Shown: positions 10,101-18,465 of the stretch, piece after piece
Layout: each line of letters begins with the position of its first letter
Numbering within the stretch: the stretch's first letter is position 1
Assembly: GCF_032362555.1 (NCBI RefSeq)
Contig: NC_083511.1
Span: 9,486,001 to 9,550,000 of the forward strand
DNA from: Amyelois transitella
Lineage: Eukaryota > Arthropoda > Insecta > Lepidoptera > Pyralidae
Length of the DNA: 64,000 bases
Direction: 5' to 3'
Program-made: the position numbers and the translations under genes
The notes under the pieces: model-generated
Told to the model about the DNA's origin: nothing
Seen by the model: only the letters and a program-made list of their open reading frames with translations
The model's database searches: none

Positions 10101-10880
10101 ACGGTTAAATTTTATTCTGGGCCTTTCACTTTTATTTTGGTCCAAACAGAAAACCTTACTTTGATGATTCTGTTCTCTTCAAAAAACACTTCAAAAGAAG
10201 GATCTTTATCTTAGCCTAAAGCTTTAACGATCACGTCATATATTCCAGGTGCAAGTGCCAATAGTATCAAACGAGCGTTGCAAGTCCATGTTCCTGCGCG
10301 CGGGCAGGCACGAGTTCATCCCCGACATCTTCTTGTGCGCGGGCCACGAGAGGGGCGGCCACGATTCTTGCCAGGGCGATTCGGGAGGACCGCTACAGGT
10401 TAATAATACATAAATAAACATAATCACGTCTATATCCCTGAATTATCCCAAGAATGAAAAGACCAATCCTTATTAGTACGAAAAAAAGGGTTAAGACTAG
10501 GGATTATAAAACTTAAGTAGGTATGAAAATTTTGGGACTACAGAGGGCTGTAGTCCCCAAATTTTCATACAAATTGGCTTTAGCTTGTTCTCCTTGTAAT
10601 CAGTATAGAAATTAATTAAGGTCCATCATAATTCTAACTCATTTATTAGTGACGGTCTAACGTTGTTAGATTTATACAACACGCTGAGTTTAGTTTTGTT
10701 CTTGTCTTCATATGAAGTAACCACCCTTATAAATGCTTGCAGGTCAAGGGAAAAGATTCAAGGTACTTCCTAGCTGGCATCATCAGCTGGGGTATTGGTT
10801 GCGGCGAAGCAAACCTCCCAGGCGTCTGCACCAGGATATCCAAATTTGTACCCTGGATCTTACAGACCGTGAACTCATAG
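3999..10880 (+). CDS. Sb: Stubble-type transmembrane serine protease (seven 3' exons)
   Basis: Exons: 3999-4163, 4705-5121, 5590-5850, 8473-8665, 9190-9487, 10249-10398, 10743-10880. Every intron has GT..AG ends. The phases (1,1,1,2,0,0) join into one frame of 539 codons after a split first codon. The order is a six-cysteine knotted domain, a Ser/Thr/Pro stem, an R-IMGG activation site and a trypsin fold with His (TAGHC), Asp (DLALV) and Ser (GDSGGP). Asp189 ([10 protein letters not shown]) predicts cleavage after Arg/Lys. The catalytic domain is very like insect Stubble ([51 protein letters not shown]). In Drosophila, Stubble is a type II membrane protease needed for bristle, leg and wing morphogenesis through Rho signalling; that role is inferred here from homology. 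The start codon, cytoplasmic tail and membrane anchor are not visible and must lie in upstream exons. The ortholog call is strong; a close Stubble paralog is the only alternative. Confidence 0.92.
4705..5121 (+). CDS. Sb: Sb exon: Ser/Thr/Pro-rich stem, part 1
   Basis: Acceptor tttcag ends at 4704 and donor gtatgt starts at 5122; it enters and leaves in phase 1. It encodes about 139 low-complexity residues rich in Ser, Thr, Pro and Asn, with no recognised domain, as expected of an extended, probably O-glycosylated stem. The frame from the preceding exon runs through without a stop. Confidence 0.82.
5590..5850 (+). CDS. Sb: Sb exon: stem, part 2 (Lys/Thr/Pro-rich)
   Basis: Acceptor ttccag ends at 5589 and donor gtaagt starts at 5851; phase 1 at both ends. 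It encodes about 87 residues dominated by Lys, Pro and Thr (for example [18 protein letters not shown]). Because both ends are phase 1, it could be skipped without a frame shift, giving a shorter stem. That is only a possibility from the phases. Confidence 0.82.
5887..5992 (+). mobile_element. SINE-A 5' fragment in Sb intron
   Basis: Starts 37 bp after the donor of the second stem exon, with the gccgtgtggttcccggcacc head, and stops after the cttataaacttggga block. The 3' half is missing. Confidence 0.85.
5993..6760. other. Sb intron sequence, mostly unrecognised
   Basis: Part of the 2.6 kb intron between the stem and protease exons. It holds a short SINE-A-like 3' end around 6305-6352 (ctgtctaccccgtaaggg) and otherwise nothing I recognise. 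Confidence 0.5.
6761..7022 (+). mobile_element. SINE-A copy with 9 bp target-site duplication
   Basis: Complete copy in an Sb intron. The direct repeat actacaatg lies at 6752-6760 and 7023-7031, so both element ends are fixed. Confidence 0.93.
7541..7796 (-). mobile_element. SINE-A copy with target-site duplication
   Basis: Reverse-oriented complete copy in an Sb intron, flanked by the direct repeat ggtcaaacgca at 7531-7541 and 7795-7805. Confidence 0.92.
8160..8363 (-). mobile_element. SINE-B, degenerate, in Sb intron
   Basis: The reverse strand has a decayed tRNA-like head with box B gggttcgaacccgggtatc, then the 'gataaaatatagcatcgttg' body and the 'acacaagtctcaaacttact' tail. Many substitutions mark it as an old copy. 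Confidence 0.72.
8473..8665 (+). CDS. Sb: Sb exon: activation site and catalytic His
   Basis: Acceptor tctttcag ends at 8472; donor gtgagt starts at 8666 (phase 2). It encodes [14 protein letters not shown] then [10 protein letters not shown], the zymogen cleavage boundary, and TAGHC with catalytic His at 8652-8654. Position 2 of the new N-terminus is Met (IMGG) where Val (IVGG) is usual. The Cys before the cleavage site is the one that normally keeps the protease tethered to the stem. Confidence 0.94.
8684..8896 (-). mobile_element. SINE-A, diverged, in Sb intron
   Basis: Reverse-oriented copy starting 18 bp after a donor site. It has an internal deletion around 'cgcctacaacctatccctga' but retains both ends. 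Confidence 0.82.
9190..9487 (+). CDS. Sb: Sb exon: catalytic Asp
   Basis: Acceptor cgtttcag ends at 9189; donor gtgagt starts at 9488 (phase 0). Reads [18 protein letters not shown], then the Asp motif [11 protein letters not shown] (Asp codon 9326-9328), [10 protein letters not shown] and [11 protein letters not shown]. The segment is almost gap-free against Stubble as I remember it. Confidence 0.94.
9503..9655 (-). mobile_element. LINE 3' fragment, degenerate, in Sb intron
   Basis: Plus-strand blocks catacataccatcat, 'ccacgatccttgcagacctc' and 'cttccttcacactcattaga' match the reversed LINE 3' ends at 17105 and 43124 with many changes. It begins 15 bp after the donor. Confidence 0.6.
9656..10248. 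other. Sb intron sequence
   Basis: Intron between the catalytic Asp and Ser exons. Apart from the LINE fragment at its start I see no repeat or exon-like sequence. Confidence 0.55.
10249..10398 (+). CDS. Sb: Sb exon: catalytic Ser
   Basis: Acceptor tattccag ends at 10248; donor gttaat starts at 10399 (phase 0 both ends). It encodes 50 residues including [16 protein letters not shown] and [13 protein letters not shown]. Catalytic Ser codon 10381-10383; Asp189 codon 10363-10365 sets Arg/Lys specificity. The exon is clearly higher in GC than the flanking introns. Confidence 0.95.
10418..10440 (-). mobile_element. SINE-A 3' stub in Sb intron
   Basis: Only the terminal taatcacgtctatatccct block remains, joined directly to unrelated sequence. 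It is too short to date. Confidence 0.45.
10521..10570. repeat. Near-perfect hairpin in last Sb intron
   Basis: Two 23 bp arms (10521-10543 and 10548-10570) are inverted with one mismatch around a 4 bp loop: gtatgaaaattttgggacta pairs with tagtccccaaattttcatac. It lies between the catalytic Ser exon and the last exon. Confidence 0.9.
10743..10880 (+). CDS. Sb: Sb last exon and stop
   Basis: Acceptor cttgcag ends at 10742. It encodes [20 protein letters not shown], then [20 protein letters not shown] and ends QTVNS with TAG at 10878-10880. The length and ending match the usual C-terminus of Stubble catalytic domains, with no extra C-terminal extension. Confidence 0.95.
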   Translation, partial: VKGKDSRYFLAGIISWGIGCGEANLPGVCTRISKFVPWILQTVNS

Positions 10881-11514
10881 ACAGAACGAAGAATGTGACA
10901 GTGTTATACGAACCGAAAGTGTAGACTGATCAGTTCGATAAAGAACTATACGAATTTTTATTGACGTTGATAAGGCACATGTCTTGTCTTCCCTCTCCTT
11001 CTATACTGAAGAGTTGGAAAGGGAAGGAGATATATGCCTCGTCAATGTTCGTAAATATACTCGGACGAATTCAGTTCAAGTTACCTTCAAAAATGTTGAT
11101 TAGATTCAACGTTTTCTGAGGCGTTTATAATCATTGGAGTCCTGAATATGTGCAGAATTGTTCGCTATTCTGTATCATATCCATGAATGCTTCCTCTTTA
11201 CAATGTTAACTTATACTATTACTATATTCTTGGCTTTGCAAATAAGGAATTTATCTTCCGATAAACCAGAATAATCATTTTATAAAACGTTACAACAATT
11301 CTAATTACCGCGCGATTATATTATAATATTTCTATCTTGTGTCACCACAGATACATAAATTATTACGAGCGTTTAGAGGAAGCATTAAATGCAGCTATAT
11401 TGAAGGCTGAAGCCTACTAATCGATGTTAATTGTATCGATTTTAATCAAAACCACAATTTAGCTGCAAACGTACAAGCTATGCGACTATTTCTATTCACA
11501 GGCATACCTACATA

Positions 11515-11520
11515 AATAAA
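11515..11520 (+). promoter_or_regulatory. Candidate Sb polyadenylation signal (proximal)
   Basis: AATAAA hexamer in cataaataaacg, 635 bp after the Sb stop codon. Position only; transcript data would decide. Confidence 0.4.
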
Positions 11521-11550
11521 CGCCCTACAACGACTGCTTTCGCCTTAAGT

Positions 11551-11630
11551 GACGTGTGGTTCCCGGTATTCTTGAGAATAGGACTACAGAACTTTCCCAT
11601 AGATGTCGTAAAAGGCGACTCAGGAGGCTC
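11551..11630 (+). mobile_element. SINE-A 5' fragment
   Basis: Head cgtgtggttcccgg, then the gatgtcgtaaaaggcgact block, with a central deletion. It is joined to a family C repeat that starts at about 11640. Confidence 0.75.
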
Positions 11631-11639
11631 ATTCGACTA

Positions 11640-11765
11640 GACCAATATGGATTTAGGTACCTTTGGAATGGTTGCGGAGGTCCGACTGGAGTCGCTTTGA
11701 GTAAACTTCTCTCAAGCAATCCAGAACCATGCTTAAAAGGTGTACTCCGAGCTCTTCTACACAGA
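11640..11765 (+). repeat. Dispersed repeat family C
   Basis: Contains ggttgcggaggtccgac, gagtcgctttgagtaaac and caatccagaaccatgct, in the order seen at 2150-2262. Confidence 0.6.
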
Positions 11766-12283
11766 GAGAGATAATTTATGTACATAATTTAGGTACTTTA
11801 TTAAATTTAAGCAAATTATTTATAGTTAGTGTTAATACTTAATTGTAAATACTTTATACGTATTTCTTGCCTTTTTATTAGGTTTTGTATCTTCGTATTA
11901 CAGTATTATTACCTGTTGAATAACCTACTATATTTTTGTTGTAAATACCTTGACATAGTCTTTGCAAAATTAATTAGAAATAATTTATTAAAAAGTTTTC
12001 TTCAGAGTCACGATGGCCTTTTTGGCCTTATTTGAAATGGCTTCTGTTATTTCAGTTAATTTTGTACGATTTTATGTTTTTTTTTTCTTTAAAAAACTGA
12101 CTCAATCCGAATTATCTTTATCGTTGATTTGTTATACTCGTACTTAGTATATTATTATGTAAAATGTACTTAAATATATGTTATTATACTCTTATGATTA
12201 CCAAACCGTACATTGCGTGCATTTAGTAAATTATGTGGTTGCTATGCATTTGACTTTTGTATATTCTATTGCAAGTTTGTTTC

Positions 12284-12289
12284 AATAAA
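12284..12289 (+). promoter_or_regulatory. Candidate Sb polyadenylation signal (distal)
   Basis: AATAAA in ttcaataaatag, followed by a T-rich stretch (12306-12330). A good distal candidate for the Sb transcript end. Confidence 0.4.
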
Positions 12290-12418
12290 TAGTTTATGAC
12301 AATGTTAATTTCATATTGTTCGTTTGCACATTGAATTTGTTAATAATTAAATATGAATAAGTTTCTTTGTTTTAATTTACCCTTTACATGAACTTAATTA
12401 TTCAGAATCTCATTTACC

Positions 12419-12670
12419 GCGTGTTCTCCTTTATCAATGGAAAAAAAGAATAGGACCATCCCTTTACAATGGATGTCGTGAAAGGCGACTTAATCATATA
12501 GTAATAAACTTGGGATTCTCCTTTTAGGCGATGGGCGACCTGCGACCTGTTACTATTTGAATCTCAATTCTGTCATTCAGCCAACACCTGAACGTGGCTT
12601 ATTTGTCTTTTCAAGACTGTTGGCTCTGTCTACCCCGCAAGGGATAAAGACGTGATTATGTATACCTATA
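12419..12670 (+). mobile_element. SINE-A copy with damaged head
   Basis: The first 20 bp are changed (gcgtgttctccttta), but from 'aaaaaaagaataggacca' to gacgtgattatgtatac the family is complete. Confidence 0.82.
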
Positions 12671-13500
12671 TGAAATCACATCGTAAAATTAAGGTACGTT
12701 AGAAAAGAGTCATTGGAACTTACATGATTAAGACAAAGCTCACTGAATATCTTAACTTTTTTAGGATAACAACTTATGCAATTTAATTACCCTTTTTAAT
12801 TTATATTTTAGATTTTTATCAAAGTTGATAACAGTATACATTGTATATTATTATTGTTCAGTTCTACAAGGACTTCAATGTTTATGATATGCAGTAAAGA
12901 TTTTGAATTGAATTGAATTTATATTCCGTGACAGTGCTAACGTCGAAAATACTTAAGTGATTGTTAAGTATGTTTTGAAAGGAAAGGAAAAAGAAAAGTA
13001 AAAAAAAAAGAAAGCTCTTTTGAACCTACATGATCGTGGTAGGATTGAAACCCGTGCATTTTGTTTCCTCATATACTAACGTTGAAAGCTTGGTTTTTTA
13101 TTCGGACACCTTTTGACCACCGACGCACTAATTTGTTAAACTATGACCCATTAAGGTCCTGGATTTGATGTGAACTAAATACCCGGCGGATGACTAGACC
13201 GCAAATTCCAACCGAGCCATTAGGGACCCCAAATTTAGGTCAACGGGAACTGAGTGAATGAGGGAAATTACCACTAACGGTCCGCGATTGATATAATTTT
13301 GCGGGAACGGACCACGAAGCAATGCCGATTGTAATAGTGGAACAAAAGGTTTTTGTCCATAAGGCAAGTGAGTTTTAGAATAAGTGATTTTATAATAATA
13401 TGAAGAATGCAGTTAGGTTAGTTCATTGAAAAAACCCCCCGTATTGCCACTTAGAGGGACATCGGTCAGTTACTATTTTATTTATATATATACACATAAC
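12671..13500. other. Intergenic; (TTGAA)n-type tail at 12890-12915
   Basis: No exon seen. A gattttgaattgaattgaat run at about 12900 resembles a LINE tail. 13020-13075 has 'gtggtaggattgaaacccg', a weak tRNA-like box B similar to 55012-55098. 13130-13330 is unique and somewhat higher in GC. Confidence 0.45.
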
Positions 13501-13501
13501 A

Positions 13502-13591
13502 ACTAAACGTGGCTTATCAGACTTTCCAGACTGTTGGCTCTGTCTACCCCGCAAGGGATATAGACGTGATTATATGTATGTTAGTATGTAT
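13502..13591 (+). mobile_element. SINE-A 3' fragment
   Basis: Terminal 90 bp: 'aacgtggcttatcagacttt', gttggctctgtctaccccgc, then gacgtgattatatgtatg. Confidence 0.82.
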
Positions 13592-13998
13592 GTTTTTAAA
13601 TTTGGGGATGGGAAATATTATTATTTGGCAATTATTAGGATTGGTTGCTAGCAATTCTTCAATCGTTTCCAACTGATTAGTGCAGTCTTACAGAAAACAT
13701 CACTAGAATCGATCTTCGGTTATTTATCGTGGCAGTTTTGGGTTAAAGTGCTAAATGGCCCATCCATTTGAGTGCCTTGGGAGTCCGAATTTAGTATTGC
13801 ACTGGTGGTTGCAAAGTGGCACTGATGGATGCACAAATGCAGCCAATGTGTAACTTTATTTATTTAACGACTGGTCGGTGTTCGTCCAATATGTTTTTGT
13901 AATTAGTGGAGTGAAGTAACACATTAAGGTAAGCATGGTAGAAACTGAATATTGCAACGCTGGCAACATTTTACAACGACTGTAAAAATAAATATAAC

Positions 13999-14160
13999 AT
14001 ATAATCACGTCTATATCCCTTGCGGGGTAGACAGAGCCAACGGTCTGGTTAAGATCAATAGGCCATGTTCAGCTGTTCGGCTTAATGATAGAATTGAGAT
14101 TCAAATTGTGACAGGTTGCTAGCCCATCGCCTAAAAGAGGAATCCCAAAGTTTATAAGTA
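13999..14160 (-). mobile_element. SINE-A, 5' truncated
   Basis: Reverse-oriented 3' two thirds of the family, from ataatcacgtctatatccct to the caaagtttataag block. Confidence 0.83.
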
Positions 14161-14269
14161 AAATAATTTACCTAATTATCCAACAAAAACAAGAAGCGTG
14201 GAAATCGACGAGGGTGACGCGAATTTTTGCACTATTTCGATAAAATACATACAAATTAGTACATAATAA

Positions 14270-14353
14270 TACTACTTGCGAGGTAGACAGAGCCAACAGT
14301 CTCGAAAAGACCCAGGCCACGTTCAGCTGTTTGCCTTAATGATAGAATTGAGA
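14270..14353 (-). mobile_element. SINE-A internal fragment
   Basis: Reverse-oriented fragment with cttgcgaggtagacagagcc and 'ttaatgatagaattgagat'; both ends are missing. Confidence 0.7.
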
Positions 14354-14986
14354 TAAAAAAAAAAACTATTTTGCTTATTTTAATTTTAAACTAGTGAGAT
14401 ATCGATATAATTATAGAAATTAAAAAGATTTAAAATATTTATGAGAGATTGACAGGAAAATCATATTTAACTTAGAATTAAGTACTTTTGTACAAAATGC
14501 AATCAATTAAGTATTCAAGTAAGAAAATTCAAATAAAATACATCAAGCAAACTTTTAAGAGTTGATTAATGTAAATTATATTTTTTATTATGCAAATAAA
14601 ACTCAAGTGATTATACATAAAAGTTTAATTCCATTGAAATGCATTTCATTCATTCTTGCAATTATGACACAATAAAAAAGATTAAAATAATAATATATGT
14701 ACAATAGAGTCCATTCAGCAAGCCAATACAAACATGCCGACTGGTATTGTACGAAATAAGTAAGCATTTAAAATTTTATGCATTGCATTCAAAAGAAAAG
14801 ATGAAGAAAATACGAAAAGAGGTCTTAGATTTATCAGATAATATATGTACAATTAAAAAGACCAATATTTCTATAATAATATAGAATAGCGCATTGTTGA
14901 TTCAATTTGTAGAATTCTTGTACAAAATATACACAGTCTAAATTGAATGGACTCATTAAATGTTCATTGATTCATGCACACATATG
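14354..14986. other. 3' flank of the Gln/Pro/His-rich gene
   Basis: AT-rich, no ORF. The reverse strand has an AATAAA hexamer at 14589-14584, about 400 bp past the stop of the minus-strand gene, a candidate polyadenylation signal. Confidence 0.45.
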
Positions 14987-16573
14987 CTAAAGCCAACACA
15001 TTCCTAACTGTTGCATAGCATGAAAGAGCCAAAATTGAAAATACACTATAGAAGTATTTCCATTGAACTCAACAAGCCCTGAGTATGCATTACTGACTAA
15101 ATTATTGTAATATAACAATAAAATCTGCTTAAATTTTTCATTACAACTATCAAATTCTGGATGTATAGAATGTTTTGAACATTTACATTCAATACAATTT
15201 GTTATTGCATTATATAAAGGGATATTATGTTCTTTAAGTGTTCTAAGATACCCATATTCCAAATCTAATAACCACATTGTATGTTTGTCCAAATTATTTA
15301 GCTTACATAACTCATCTATAATGTCGTTTGGGTCTATTGCCGACATTCTCGGCGAAGATAATGTGTCTTTAGCTAACGATAAATAAATTTGTATAGGATC
15401 CTCAGATATTTGATTAACTTCCTGTGCTGAAGCATCAGTGTTTACATGAGTATTAACTTCTGAAAGAGAATGAGTCACATTTTCAGGAGCTTCAGTTTCT
15501 AATTGTTGAACTTGATCTACGTAACCTTTTTCATCTTCTGTGGTTGTCTGTTCTTCATAGTATGACTCATTCGCCTGAGAAGTAGTTTCGTTGCCTTGTT
15601 GTATGTAAACTGGAGGCTGCACATATGAAGCATAAGTTATCTGTGGGATTTCTGTGACCACGGGTGGATGTGGAACGTGGGGAGCGATACTCTGTGGCCC
15701 CAATGCTGTGCATGGAAATTGATAAATTGGCGCCACCATAACAGGCAGGCACCCAGGCTGGCAAGGAACTGCATATATTGGTGTTGGACCCGGCGGCGCT
15801 GAAGTCATTGCATTCCATTGTGGAATTTGCACTTGCTGTTGATGGGGATAATAATACGTTGCCATAGTTGGTGTATGATGTTGTGGGTGCTGCTGTGGGC
15901 ACTGTTGAGGCTGTTGTTGTAGTTGTTGACGTGGACACTGTTGTGGTTGCCGTTGTTGGCACTTCTGTGGCGATTTCTGTCGCAATTGCTGCGGCAATTG
16001 TCGTGGTAACGGTTGTGGGTGATGTTGTGGTTGATTTTGTGGGTGATGTTGTGGGTGATTTTGTGGGTGATGTTGTGGGTGATGTTGTGGATAATTTTGT
16101 GGGTGATGTTGTGAGTGATGTTGTGGGTGATGTTGTGAGTGATGTTGTGGGTGGTTTTGTGGGTGATTTTGTGGATGACGTTGCGTGTGACGTTGTGGGT
16201 GACGTTGTGGGCTATATTGCGGGAGACGTTGTGGCGGCTGGGGTTGGTGTTGAGGCTGCTGTGGCAGGTGTTGTGGCTGCTTTGGCAGGTGTTGTGGCTG
16301 CTTTGGCAGGTGTTGTGGCTGCTTTGGCAGGTGTTGTGGCTGCTTTGGCAGGTGTTGTGGCTGCTTTGGCAGGTGTTGAGGCTGCTGTGGCAGGTGTTGC
16401 TGCGAGAGCGGTGGTGGATGCTTTTGCAAATTCTGTTGCGAGCTCTGCGGCTGTGTTGGCTCACCACTTGGATTGACTTTCTTATCTCTTACACCTGATC
16501 CTGATGGCTGCACGGGTTCATCACTCACTGTTAAATGATTTTTTTTCTCTGGATTTGGTTTCTTTCTTTGCAT
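14987..16573 (-). CDS. Uncharacterised Gln/Pro/His-repeat protein, 528 aa
   Basis: Single open frame. The first ATG (MQRKKPNPEKK) at 16573-16571 is the preferred start; the frame stays open upstream only through non-ATG codons. The stop is TAG at 14989-14987. Order: basic N-terminus; about 8 units of the heptad QHLPKQP (DNA 16240-16400); a long His/Pro/Gln/Asn tract (16020-16220) of HPQH, HPQN and HSQH units; a Gln-rich tract; an aromatic/Pro segment (YYYPHQQQVQIPQW, PCQPGCLPVMVAP); an acidic linker; and a C-terminal domain of about 130 residues with predicted helices and clustered cysteines (NCIECKCSKHS). Not recognised. The low-complexity half resembles prion-like or RNA/transcription-associated proteins, but that is only composition. 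The ordered C-terminus and long uninterrupted frame argue for a real gene. Other-frame ORFs here are shadows of the repeats. Confidence 0.72.
   Translation of the reverse strand: MQRKKPNPEKKNHLTVSDEPVQPSGSGVRDKKVNPSGEPTQPQSSQQNLQKHPPPLSQQHLPQQPQHLPKQPQHLPKQPQHLPKQPQHLPKQPQHLPKQPQHLPQQPQHQPQPPQRLPQYSPQRHPQRHTQRHPQNHPQNHPQHHSQHHPQHHSQHHPQNYPQHHPQHHPQNHPQHHPQNQPQHHPQPLPRQLPQQLRQKSPQKCQQRQPQQCPRQQLQQQPQQCPQQHPQHHTPTMATYYYPHQQQVQIPQWNAMTSAPPGPTPIYAVPCQPGCLPVMVAPIYQFPCTALGPQSIAPHVPHPPVVTEIPQITYASYVQPPVYIQQGNETTSQANESYYEEQTTTEDEKGYVDQVQQLETEAPENVTHSLSEVNTHVNTDASAQEVNQISEDPIQIYLSLAKDTLSSPRMSAIDPNDIIDELCKLNNLDKHTMWLLDLEYGYLRTLKEHNIPLYNAITNCIECKCSKHSIHPEFDSCNEKFKQILLLYYNNLVSNAYSGLVEFNGNTSIVYFQFWLFHAMQQLGMCWL
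16020..16220 (-). repeat. His-Pro-Gln codon repeat tract
   Basis: Imperfect 12-15 bp units based on gggtgatgttgt encode alternating HPQH, HPQN and HSQH on the reverse strand. Units differ by scattered substitutions, so this tract is older than the adjacent 21 bp array. Confidence 0.85.
16240..16400 (-). repeat. 21 bp coding minisatellite
   Basis: Tandem 21 bp units (plus strand ggcaggtgttgtggctgcttt, one base over the heptad unit written here as a single period) encode QHLPKQP on the reverse strand. Five units are nearly identical, which suggests recent expansion or conversion. Confidence 0.88.
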
Positions 16574-16841
16574 TATTATAATTTCGTACACACTTGTACT
16601 CACAATACTATTTACCTTCAGTATTATCTTGGTTAGTTTTTATTGGGCATAGCGTAATATCTGAAAATTTAAAAAATCTGTTACAAGGCTGCTGAGTTAA
16701 AGTTAAATTGAGTTGTATTGACAATAAAAGCAATGCTTACTTGTTGCAAATAGCGAATAGGAATGTGTTGGCATTAAAACTTATTCTAAATAAAATAATT
16801 GACAAAATAAAAATGTTATCAAGTATTCAATACCATCGTCA

Positions 16842-16849
16842 TGACGTCA
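16842..16849. promoter_or_regulatory. CRE-like palindrome upstream of the Gln/Pro/His gene
   Basis: A perfect TGACGTCA lies about 270 bp upstream of the chosen ATG. This is the ATF/CREB consensus, but a single 8-mer is weak evidence; the same 8-mer also occurs at 23316 and in the inverted-repeat element near 55930. Confidence 0.3.
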
Positions 16850-17104
16850 ATTTTTATTCGCCGTTTAAGTAGGGTAGTTCTTGTATTTTCAAATTGCATT
16901 ACGTTCGGATACATGCTTACAAACTGTAAGACTGAATACGTATTTCTAAATTTTTGGCAATAATAGATTTCCTGTTTGCTGAAAAATTTATTTGGAAAAG
17001 ATATTAGTTTATAACTAATATTTTATAAAACACACTTATTATGGAAAGTAACAATGTTTATTCGCTCATTTACGTATGAAGCAATTCGGGTTTATACGAA
17101 ATAT
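16850..17104. other. 5' flank of the Gln/Pro/His gene
   Basis: AT-rich, no ORF or repeat recognised. The promoter of the minus-strand gene may lie in 16574-16900. Confidence 0.35.
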
Positions 17105-17710
17105 ACATACATACATAAAATCACGCCTTTTTGCCAGAGAGGTAGGCAGAGATTACATCTTTCCACTTGTCACGATCTCTGCATACTTCCTTCGCTTTAT
17201 CCACATTCATTACTCTCTTCATTCAAGCTTGACGGTTTAAGGTACACTTGACCTGACCCTTTGCCAGGACGTTCTTAATTTGATCAAGATACGATCGTCA
17301 AGGTCTTCCCACTCCGACTATTCCTCCCACACTTCTCTTGTATATTTGATTAGTCAACCTGCTTTCATTCATCCTCGCCACATGACCAAACCATCTTAAC
17401 AGACCCTTTTCTATTCCTGTTACTACATCTTCTTTCACATCACAATATTCCCTTATCATGCTGTTCCTTATCCGGTCACTCAATTTCACACTGATCTTCT
17501 TAACGCTTTCGTTTCCACCGCATTTATCCTGCTTTCGTGCTTCTTTTGCCACACCCAACCTTCACTCCCATACATTAATGTTGGGACCAACACGCCCTTA
17601 TGCACAGCCAGGCGACCCTTTTTGGAAATAAAATTCAGACTTCTCATAAAGGCATGTAAAGCTCCATACACCATGTTCTCCGCGGTCACTCTTCTTTCAA
17701 TATCATACTT
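17105..17710 (-). mobile_element. RTE-like LINE 3' fragment, longest copy, frameshifted
   Basis: The reverse strand encodes the end of a non-LTR reverse transcriptase ORF in two frames: VLVPTLMYGSEGWVWQKK, then KLSDRIRNSMIREYCDVKED, GLLRWFGHVARMNESRLTNQ. The nucleotide 3' end continues to the aaaatcacgcc and catacatacat tail. The WFGHVxRM and GRPR-type motifs are standard at the C-terminus of such insect ORF2 proteins. It is 5' truncated and broken by frameshifts, so not a host gene. Confidence 0.85.
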
Positions 17711-18465
17711 TGTTATACGAAACCTTTACTTTTATTGTCTTTTTGCCGATTCAATTTTTTTAAGGTAAGTACATATGTATGTATTTTATTGATATAATAG
17801 TCGAACGAATAGTTTTCATGGACTACGATAACTGTGGTTTTTCTTTTGTCATTTAAATAGTTTTTCAGACTTGTATCCATGATTATTACAAATAAAAATA
17901 TAACTAAGTCAAGACGACATTAAAACCAAATCAACAAATTTCGTGTTCTGTTTTGCAAAATGGCCACGGAACCCAAAAAGGTTGTTAACTGTAATCTTTA
18001 ACACATCCTATCAATCCTTATCAGATTTCCAGACTCCATACGAGGAATTCAATAATCCCTCGCAAGACGGCAATTTCGAAGCCATTTTGAAAAAGATCCG
18101 TTTAAATTACTTTCTGTGTCACAGCAAAGTGATACTGCATCGTTTCACTACAGAGCAAAGGAGGCTAGGCACTGGGGCGTTCATTATTTTGGCTCTGTGC
18201 TTCTTCTAATTAATCAAATCATTGATGTATAGTAGGTACTTAAAATATATGGTTAAAAACTAGTTAGAATAATTGACATAAACTGACATGAGACAAAACG
18301 ATTGTATTTTATTATACCCGCGTACCATACTCTTGTAGTAGGTACTTAGTTACTACCTTTTGCTGATAATTTCGCTTCAAAATTAATAAACGTTATAATA
18401 AATTTTAGGTTAAACGTATGTTTTACAACTTTGACAATTTGTGATTACTAAGCTAATCATACTTA
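17711..18465. other. Intergenic; coding-like fragment at 17959-18180
   Basis: Mostly AT-rich. At 17943-18209 (+) a short ORF has balanced composition (for example FQTPYEEFNNPSQDGNFEAI), with a ttatcag acceptor-like site inside it. It may be a gene fragment or chance; not recognised. Confidence 0.25.

Larger units (their letters stand above)
10881..12300 (+). other. Sb: Sb 3' region / probable 3' UTR
   Basis: No ORF of interest. AATAAA hexamers at 11515-11520 and 12284-12289 are candidate polyadenylation signals, about 0.64 and 1.4 kb after the stop. The first would end the transcript before the repeats at 11551-11765; the second would include them. Confidence 0.5.

Noticed and set aside
10521..10570. 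MicroRNA precursor in the Stubble intron hairpin
   Set aside because: The loop is only 4 bp and the arms are nearly perfect with no lower stem, unlike Drosha/Dicer precursors. Kept only as a structural finding.
15805..16476. Several 100-220 codon ORFs on both strands over the Gln/Pro/His gene
   Set aside because: They are other-frame readings of the 21 bp and 12-15 bp coding repeats. Only the minus-strand frame continues into non-repetitive N- and C-terminal sequence.
16590..16603. Non-ATG start ten codons upstream for the Gln/Pro/His gene, and eight codons upstream for the coiled-coil gene
   Set aside because: The upstream codons begin at GTG and TTG and, for the coiled-coil gene, include a splice acceptor. 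The first in-frame ATG was used in both.
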